A stretch of DNA of 28,408 bases from Pelotomaculum sp. UBA4789. Its GTDB lineage: Bacteria; Bacillota; Desulfotomaculia; Desulfotomaculales; Pelotomaculaceae. The notes below the pieces were generated by a model. That model was not told where the DNA came from. It did not search any database and saw only the letters and a list, made by a program, of their open reading frames with translations. Shown here one piece after another: positions 23,401 through 28,408 of this stretch (the stretch's first letter is position 1; each line of letters opens with the position of its first letter). The stretch is taken from positions 1 through 28,408 of the forward strand of contig DHGV01000003.1 of assembly GCA_002402945.1 (NCBI GenBank). Direction: 5' to 3'. A program made the translations under genes and the position numbers.

Positions 23401-23417
23401 AGGAGGCTTGAAAAATA

Positions 23418-24884
23418 ATGCGGCCGGGAAAATTTGATAATGAGGGACTTACTTTTGATGATGTCATGATCATTCCTGCTGCTACTGAAGTCCAACCCAG
23501 GGATGTGGACACTACTACAAATCTCACAAAAGATTTGAAACTAAATATCCCGCTGATGAGCGCCGGCATGGATACGGTAACCGAATCAAGATTGGCTATT
23601 GCTATAGCCCGCGAGGGCGGTATTGGGGTTATCCATAAGAATATGCCGATTGAGCGGCAGGCTCTCGAAGTAGACCGGGTTAAGCGTTCAGAACACGGCA
23701 TAATTGCGGATCCTATATTCCTGCATCCTGACAACCTGGTGAGTGAAGCCCTGGTTTTAATGGAGAGGTACCGGATTTCCGGTGTGCCTATCACCGTTAA
23801 TGGAAAGCTTGTCGGCATCCTGACAAACCGGGATCTCCGCTTTGAACGTGATTTTAGTAAAAGAATTGAAGACGTGATGACAAAGGAAAACCTGGTTACC
23901 GCACCTTTGGGCACGACAGTAGACCAGGCGAAAGAAATCCTCAAACAATATAAGATAGAAAAGCTGCCCATCGTGGATGATAATTTTATGCTCAGGGGCC
24001 TTGTAACTATAAAAGATATTGAAAAGACCCGCCAGTTTCCTAATTCAGCAAAGGACAAGAGAGGCCGTCTGATAGCAGCGGCCGCGGTCGGTGTTTCACC
24101 TGATACCATGCGGCGAGTGGAAGCTTTGGTGAACTCCAGTGTGGACGCGGTAATAGTTGATTCGGCACATGGTCACTCCCGCGGCGTTTTAGATATAGTC
24201 ACAAAGATAAAAAAAGCGTTTCCTGATGTTTCTGTTATAGCCGGCAATGTGGCTACGGCCGAAGGGACAAAGGATATTATCAATGCAGGCACTGATGCAG
24301 TTAAAGTAGGGATGGGGCCAGGGTCAATATGTACAACAAGAGTTATCGCGGGAATCGGTGTACCGCAGATAACCGCGATTTATGACTGCGCCAATGAAGC
24401 AGCTAAGTTTGGCATTCCCGTCATAGCCGATGGAGGCATTAAGTACTCGGGTGATATAACAAAAGCCATAGCGGCAGGGGCAGATGTTGTCATGCTGGGC
24501 AGCTTGCTGGCAGGCACCGAGGAAAGCCCCGGTGACATCGAGATCTACCAGGGCCGCAGCTACAAGGTATACCGGGGTATGGGCTCTCTGGCAGCAATGA
24601 AAGGGGGCAGCAAAGACCGTTATTTTCAGGATGAAACAGACAGCGATAATAAGCTTGTACCGGAAGGGGTAGAGGGCCGGGTTCCTTTTAAAGGTTCATT
24701 ATCTGAAACGGTATATCAATTGATTGGCGGTCTGAGAGCAGGGATGGGTTACTCAGGCACCAGAAACATCTTTGAGTTAAAAACCAAAACGAGATTTATG
24801 CGCTGCACCGCCGCAGGATTAAAAGAAAGCCATCCTCATGATGTCTCGATAACGAAAGAAGCTCCTAACTACAGCCTCAAATGA
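23418..24884 (+). CDS. guaB: Inosine-5'-monophosphate dehydrogenase
   Basis: GuaB oxidises IMP to XMP with NAD+, the committed step of GMP synthesis. The 488-aa protein has the TIM-barrel start LTFDDVMIIPA, MSAGMDTVTE, two CBS regulatory domains (about 95-205), VDSAHGHS, GNVATAEG, the catalytic cysteine C305 in GMGPGSICTTR, ADGGIKYSGD, the flap YRGMGSLAAM, and the C-terminal GYSGTRNI. The start is ATG 23418 after AGGAGG. It has its own promoter and terminator, so it is likely monocistronic. Confidence 0.97.
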   Translation: MRPGKFDNEGLTFDDVMIIPAATEVQPRDVDTTTNLTKDLKLNIPLMSAGMDTVTESRLAIAIAREGGIGVIHKNMPIERQALEVDRVKRSEHGIIADPIFLHPDNLVSEALVLMERYRISGVPITVNGKLVGILTNRDLRFERDFSKRIEDVMTKENLVTAPLGTTVDQAKEILKQYKIEKLPIVDDNFMLRGLVTIKDIEKTRQFPNSAKDKRGRLIAAAAVGVSPDTMRRVEALVNSSVDAVIVDSAHGHSRGVLDIVTKIKKAFPDVSVIAGNVATAEGTKDIINAGTDAVKVGMGPGSICTTRVIAGIGVPQITAIYDCANEAAKFGIPVIADGGIKYSGDITKAIAAGADVVMLGSLLAGTEESPGDIEIYQGRSYKVYRGMGSLAAMKGGSKDRYFQDETDSDNKLVPEGVEGRVPFKGSLSETVYQLIGGLRAGMGYSGTRNIFELKTKTRFMRCTAAGLKESHPHDVSITKEAPNYSLK

Positions 24885-24922
24885 TCCTGTTTTTGGCAGA
24901 ACCTCGAACAAATTTCAAATAA

Positions 24923-24962
24923 AAAAAGCCTGCGTTGCCTTTCCGGTAACAGCAGGCTTTTT
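24923..24962. terminator. Bidirectional terminator between guaB and acuA
   Basis: AAAAAGCCTGC (24923-24933) pairs with GCAGGCTTTTT (24952-24962). Inside, GTTGCC (24934-24939) pairs with GGTAAC (24945-24950). The A-run and T-run make it functional in both directions, serving the convergent genes guaB and acuA. It overlaps the first bases of the acuA stop codon region. Confidence 0.9.
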
Positions 24963-25587
24963 AATGGAATTGAGGTTTATCTTCGAGCAGCAATTTATCA
25001 AACAAGATGATGTCTCCAGTCCTGACATGCTTTCCCACTCTCGCCATTAGAACATTAGCAGGGTGTTCTGTAATCTCAGGATCGTTTGTCGTTCTTCTTT
25101 TAAGGTTTACTATCCCAAAAAGCTTTTCAAGCATTTTCTGGTATTCAAACAATTCCAGGCCGCTGCCTTTTACATCCCAACTCCAGGAAAATTCCATGGT
25201 GATAACAATGAACTCTTCCATGACCGGATTGCTGAAGGATTCTTTCAGCAAAGCTTCCGCAATGCCTTTTTTCCGCCACTCGGAACTGATCTCTATTGCG
25301 CCCAGTTCTATTATTTTCGAATGTTTACTCCATCTGAAGTATTCTTCCGGGCGGTAAAATGTTATATAACCAACAATTTCAAAGCCGGAACGAGCAACAT
25401 AAACCATACCCCCCGGAAGTTCAGAGATTGATATCAAAGCTTTTTTTTGTTCTTCAGCCGGGCGAAAATTAGTTAACTTTTTATTGATGTGAAGCTTATT
25501 AAGGGTCCCGGCAGTTACCGGTCCACCCAAAACATATTCCTTTGTTAAGGCTGTGGGTGCTTCAACGTCGCAGCACACAGTGAACAT
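24961..25587 (-). CDS. acuA: AcuA-like GNAT protein acetyltransferase
   Basis: AcuA acetylates and inactivates acetyl-CoA synthetase in Bacillus. This 208-aa protein matches the family along its length: GPVTAGTLNKLHINKKLTNFR near the start, WSKHSKIIELGAIEIS, the acetyl-CoA loop RKKGIA (105-110), the tryptophan-rich EFSWSWDVKGSGL, and DPEITEHPANVLMARVG near the end. The ATG at 25587 has an excellent AAAGGGGGTGAT site. Unlike Bacillus, no acuB, acuC or acsA lies beside it, so its target is presumably encoded elsewhere. It has its own promoter, with a leader of about 140 nt. Confidence 0.85.
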   Translation of the reverse strand: MFTVCCDVEAPTALTKEYVLGGPVTAGTLNKLHINKKLTNFRPAEEQKKALISISELPGGMVYVARSGFEIVGYITFYRPEEYFRWSKHSKIIELGAIEISSEWRKKGIAEALLKESFSNPVMEEFIVITMEFSWSWDVKGSGLELFEYQKMLEKLFGIVNLKRRTTNDPEITEHPANVLMARVGKHVRTGDIILFDKLLLEDKPQFH

Positions 25588-25731
25588 TAAATCACCCCCT
25601 TTAAAAACTTGCCATGCCGTTTAACCGCGAATAATGACCGCTCACAGCTGCAACACAATCCGATACGAAAACTACGCAGTCATTAAATCATGCAAATTAC
25701 CATTCAATGCCTCATAACAACCATTCACTTT

Positions 25732-25761
25732 ATTATATTGCAATAAGGGAATTATAATCAA
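25732..25761 (-). promoter_or_regulatory. Probable promoter of acuA
   Basis: On the minus strand, TTGATT (25761-25756), an 18-nt spacer and TATAAT (25737-25732). Transcription would start near 25725, leaving a leader of about 140 nt before acuA in which I see no clear structure. A small hairpin near 25803-25828 (GCCT...GATTA/TAATC...AGGC) lies just downstream of the activase gene and lacks a T-run. Confidence 0.55.
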
Positions 25762-25863
25762 CTGAAATATAAAAACTTTTTTATTTTAATCCTATTTTGC
25801 CGCCTGATTGATTAAGTAATCAAGGCGTCAAACTTATTCCAAAATATTTGCCTTTAAGTGGGC

Positions 25864-26814
25864 TTATATAATATCCCACTTTGAACAGCGGGAACCCCAG
25901 CGGCCAATAACCTTGTCCTCTTCATAAATTTCCACTATTTCACAAACATTGGAGCAGCCGTCGCATTCAAAACTGCCGGTACGATAGGGCAGGCCGGTAA
26001 TCTTGAAGCCTTTAAATTTTGTAGCACCGTTGCCCACCTCTTCCCGGGCCAGCTGCGCAGCGCCGATAGCGCCCATGATGTCATAATGTTTGGGAATTAA
26101 GACCGGCTTGCCCAAGGCTTTTTCAAAAGCCGCCTTGATGCCGATATTGGCTGCCACACCTCCCTGAAAGAGAATGGGGGGCAGAACTTCCTTTCCCTTG
26201 CCCACATTGTTAAGGTAATTTCGCACCAGAGCTTCACATAGGCCGTTGATGATATCAGGTATCTGATGGCCCATTTGCTGTTTGTGAATCATATCTGATT
26301 CTGCAAAAACAGTACATCTTCCGGCAATTCTTACCGGCTGGCAGGACTGGAGAGCCAGATCTCCAAACTGGGTTATCGGGATGTCCAGCCGCGCTGCCTG
26401 CTGGTCGAGAAAAGATCCCGTGCCGGCAGCACAAACTGTATTCATGGCAAAATCAGTGACGATCCCATTTCTTAGAATAATTATTTTCGAATCCTGCCCG
26501 CCGATCTCAAAAACTGTCTGCACATCCGGCTCAATCATGGACGCTGCGACGGCATGGGCAGTGATTTCATTTTTAACAACATCGGCGCCAACCATTACAC
26601 CAGCCAGGTAACGGCCGCTGCCGGTGCTTCCTACGCCTGCAATTTCAATATCGGGCGGAATGTATTCCGCAGCCTGCCTGAGGCCTTCCTGGATCACCTG
26701 GACAGGCCTGCCCATAGTGCGAAGGTAGAGGCCGGTTATGACTTCCCCGGCCTCGCTAAGGACTACAATGTTAATACTGACCGATCCAACGTCAATTCCT
26801 AAATATGCTTTCAT
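25864..26814 (-). CDS. Acyl-CoA dehydratase activase (HgdC/BcrAD-BadFG family ATPase)
   Basis: Such activases are homodimeric ASKHA-fold ATPases whose shared [4Fe-4S] cluster delivers a low-potential electron to a 2-hydroxyacyl-CoA dehydratase or related reductase. The 316-aa protein has the phosphate loops GIDVGSVSINIVVL and GVGSTGSGR, EIGGQDSKII, and the cluster cysteines C128 (NTVCAAGTGSF) and C167 (GRCTVFAESD). A C-terminal extension adds four cysteines (C284, C287, C291, C310: CX2CX3C plus one), which the short HgdC of about 260 aa lacks and which may hold another metal site. It lies 18 nt after the COG3581-like gene, so the three genes form one operon. Its substrate is unknown. Confidence 0.88.
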   Translation of the reverse strand: MKAYLGIDVGSVSINIVVLSEAGEVITGLYLRTMGRPVQVIQEGLRQAAEYIPPDIEIAGVGSTGSGRYLAGVMVGADVVKNEITAHAVAASMIEPDVQTVFEIGGQDSKIIILRNGIVTDFAMNTVCAAGTGSFLDQQAARLDIPITQFGDLALQSCQPVRIAGRCTVFAESDMIHKQQMGHQIPDIINGLCEALVRNYLNNVGKGKEVLPPILFQGGVAANIGIKAAFEKALGKPVLIPKHYDIMGAIGAAQLAREEVGNGATKFKGFKITGLPYRTGSFECDGCSNVCEIVEIYEEDKVIGRWGSRCSKWDII

Positions 26815-26832
26815 GTTACAACCTTTCTTTCT

Positions 26833-27936
26833 TTAAACTATTAAAGAGCCCTGTCCAAGTTTAGAGCGTTTTTTCCTTCTCATTAAATCAGTAAAAGCCT
26901 CTAACCTTGTAGACATGCCTGCCTTGCCGGTTTGTTCGTCCAGGAAAAAAGTCAGGACGGGGATGTCGTAATCCCTGCTGACACGGGGGAGGATGGTCCG
27001 GGAAACAATTTCCGGTATGCAGGTAAAAGGGGCTATCTGAATTATTCCGTCAAAGCCCCGCTTAGCATATAATATTGTGTTACCTATGGTGTCACGACCA
27101 TGCCCGCCGACCAATTCCGGCAAGTAAGGAGCTGCGGCCTCTGTTACTGTCTTCCGTTCAGTGGTGTCCTTCCATGTGTTATCCCTGGTCCAGCCGGTCA
27201 GAAACATGGATCTTTCAACCTCTACGCCCAGGTTGCCAAGGGTCTCTTCCATCTCTAGATTGCTTGCCGGTTCAAGAAGAACATAAATTTCACCCACAAT
27301 GCCAACTCTTAATACATCCTGGCCATTGTGCTGAGGTAAACTGCGCAGCGCTTCAAGGGCGGCAGATTCAGCATCGATAATTTGTTTGGTAGTGTAGGCA
27401 CAATCAATCCATTCCAGTACCTGCTGGTACACTTTTGTTGTTGTACCACGGCTTAGTTCCCTGGGCCTGATAATGTGGCTCAATTTCTCAGTGTTATCCA
27501 GCGCCTGTACCTTGCGCCAACCTCTTTTTATATGTGCGATGATACCCCTGACAGAGGTATGGTTTTTATTAAGGGTCCAAACATTTTTAATAAAATTAAA
27601 AGGATAAATTCTGGGTGGTTCAAAAACGACCATCTTGATATCATGGCCGAGGTCTTTGAGCATCTTATGGTGCAGCAAGGCGTATTCGCCCGCCCTGCAT
27701 GGTCCGACCCCGCCCGTAGTAACAATGGTGTCTGCGCCCATCTCAATAGCTTCCAGGTATGTTCCCATTAATATTTTCAGAGGCAGACAGGCAAACTCCG
27801 GTGAATAACGAACGCCAAGATCCAATGTGCGCTTGCTGGGACGTGGCGGAACCACAACGTCGTTACCCAAATCCTCCAAAAGCATTTTAAAAGCGCGCCA
27901 GGATTCACCCATCCGGGGAAAGGTTAGTTTTGACAA
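26833..27936 (-). CDS. 2-hydroxyacyl-CoA dehydratase-related subunit (COG3581-like)
   Basis: This 367-aa protein belongs to the family of Fe-S proteins around HgdB and the activase-associated COG3580/COG3581 proteins. Three conserved cysteines, C50 (EFACLP), C80 (GVGPCRAGEY) and C306 (APFTCIPE), fit one [4Fe-4S] cluster per subunit. The C-terminus has DEQTGKAGMSTRLEAF, shared with the preceding gene product. The start is TTG 27936 with AAGGAGG 7 nt upstream; it overlaps the preceding gene by 13 nt. No substrate can be assigned. A canonical two-subunit dehydratase (hgdAB) is not seen in the window. Confidence 0.8.
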   Translation of the reverse strand: MSKLTFPRMGESWRAFKMLLEDLGNDVVVPPRPSKRTLDLGVRYSPEFACLPLKILMGTYLEAIEMGADTIVTTGGVGPCRAGEYALLHHKMLKDLGHDIKMVVFEPPRIYPFNFIKNVWTLNKNHTSVRGIIAHIKRGWRKVQALDNTEKLSHIIRPRELSRGTTTKVYQQVLEWIDCAYTTKQIIDAESAALEALRSLPQHNGQDVLRVGIVGEIYVLLEPASNLEMEETLGNLGVEVERSMFLTGWTRDNTWKDTTERKTVTEAAAPYLPELVGGHGRDTIGNTILYAKRGFDGIIQIAPFTCIPEIVSRTILPRVSRDYDIPVLTFFLDEQTGKAGMSTRLEAFTDLMRRKKRSKLGQGSLIV

Positions 27937-28408
27937 GCAGAAGCCTCCTTCCGGCGCCTTACCATGTCGACGAAAGCCTCCAGGCGGGTGGCCATTCCAG
28001 CTTCGCCGGTTTGTTCGTCGATCATCAAGGTCATAAAAGGAATGTCTCTGTGTTTTTTTGCTTCCAGTTCAATGAGTTTGTTTAATATCGAATCGGGTCC
28101 GCAGCCAAAGGCCGTGATATGAAGGACTGCGTCAACTTTCTTATGGTTAAACAGGTAATATGCTGCCTTAAGAGCTATATCGCTGAAATTCCAAAAAAGC
28201 CGTTTGGGCAGATCGCAGTTTCTCTGTATAGCTAACAGAAAGGGATTCAGGTGATCGGCGGTTATAACGTTAACGCCCATTGACTTTAGTTTACCCAGTA
28301 AATTGACACTGATAAAGCTGTCATATATTGCGTAAGGATAACCCAGGACAGCAAATTTCAGATTGGCTTTTGACGGTTGGGGCAAATTCCTGCTTGTGGG
28401 ATGCTTTA
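27924..28408 (-). CDS. COG3580/DUF2229-like activase-associated protein, 5' end outside the window
   Basis: The frame is open to the window edge, so only the last roughly 160 residues are seen. They include KFAVLGYPYAIYDSFISVNLLGKL-type sequence, a cysteine in ITAFGCGPDS, and the C-terminal DEQTGEAGMATRLEAF motif. These fit the COG3580/DUF2229 proteins that accompany acyl-CoA dehydratase activases and may form a cluster-binding heterodimer with the next subunit. In some anaerobes the same modules occur fused in one long chain; here they are separate genes. A TTG at 28385 is in frame but is probably internal, since relatives extend further upstream. Confidence 0.75.
   Translation of the reverse strand, partial: KHPTSRNLPQPSKANLKFAVLGYPYAIYDSFISVNLLGKLKSMGVNVITADHLNPFLLAIQRNCDLPKRLFWNFSDIALKAAYYLFNHKKVDAVLHITAFGCGPDSILNKLIELEAKKHRDIPFMTLMIDEQTGEAGMATRLEAFVDMVRRRKEASACQN

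Noticed and set aside
23366..24109. Open frame of 247 codons on the minus strand opposite guaB
   Set aside because: It is the antisense shadow of the strongly conserved GuaB frame, including the CBS domains.

Overview
The window reads as a chromosomal segment of a spore-forming, low-to-moderate GC Gram-positive bacterium, most likely a Clostridia member of the Desulfotomaculum/Pelotomaculum type (Peptococcaceae). The evidence is the Firmicutes order cinA - recA - recX - rny - ymdB - spoVS, a SigH-type promoter before spoVS, two Bacillus-type LexA boxes at recA, frequent GTG/TTG starts with strong AGGAGG-like ribosome binding sites, and anaerobe-type acyl-CoA dehydratase activase genes. The taxonomic call is inference from gene content.

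Region 1 (1-2900, minus strand): a fakA-type DAK2 gene followed by a degV/fakB-type gene. The latter has an in-frame TAA at its 25th codon (counting from the furthest-upstream in-frame GTG) and is probably a pseudogene. Its downstream flank carries palindromic repeats. Region 2 (2843-4780, plus): yajQ and rimO. Region 3 (4781-6475): an intact IS110-family element on the minus strand, with a structured non-coding leader that is a candidate bridge RNA, followed by REP-like palindromes. Region 4 (6463-14640, plus): cinA, a DeaD/CshA-type RNA helicase, a second block of the same repeats, then SOS-controlled recA-recX. A promoter, an unassigned folded leader RNA and an intrinsic terminator precede rny (RNase Y), followed by ymdB and spoVS. 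Region 5 (14807-15973): a class I/II aminotransferase of the LL-diaminopimelate aminotransferase type.

Region 6 (16073-23277, plus): a cobalamin riboswitch and the late B12 operon cobU-cobQ-cbiB-cobS-cobD-cobC. These six genes cover amidation of the corrin ring, attachment of the aminopropanol linker, GDP activation and lower-ligand joining. cobT and the corrin-ring genes are absent here. An MscS-type channel follows and may be co-transcribed. Region 7 (23358-25761): guaB with its own promoter, converging through a bidirectional terminator on acuA, a protein acetyltransferase gene with its own promoter. Region 8 (25864-28408, minus): three tightly packed genes of the 2-hydroxyacyl-CoA dehydratase/activase superfamily (activase, a COG3581-like subunit and a COG3580/DUF2229-like subunit cut by the window edge). 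Their substrate is unknown.

The points most worth a second look are the structured RNA plus attenuator-like terminator before rny, the IS110 candidate bridge RNA beside REP-like palindromes, the broken degV next to fakA, the paired LexA boxes around the recA promoter, the matched repeat blocks on either side of cinA-deaD, and the three-gene activase module. All assignments come from reading the sequence; no database search was run.
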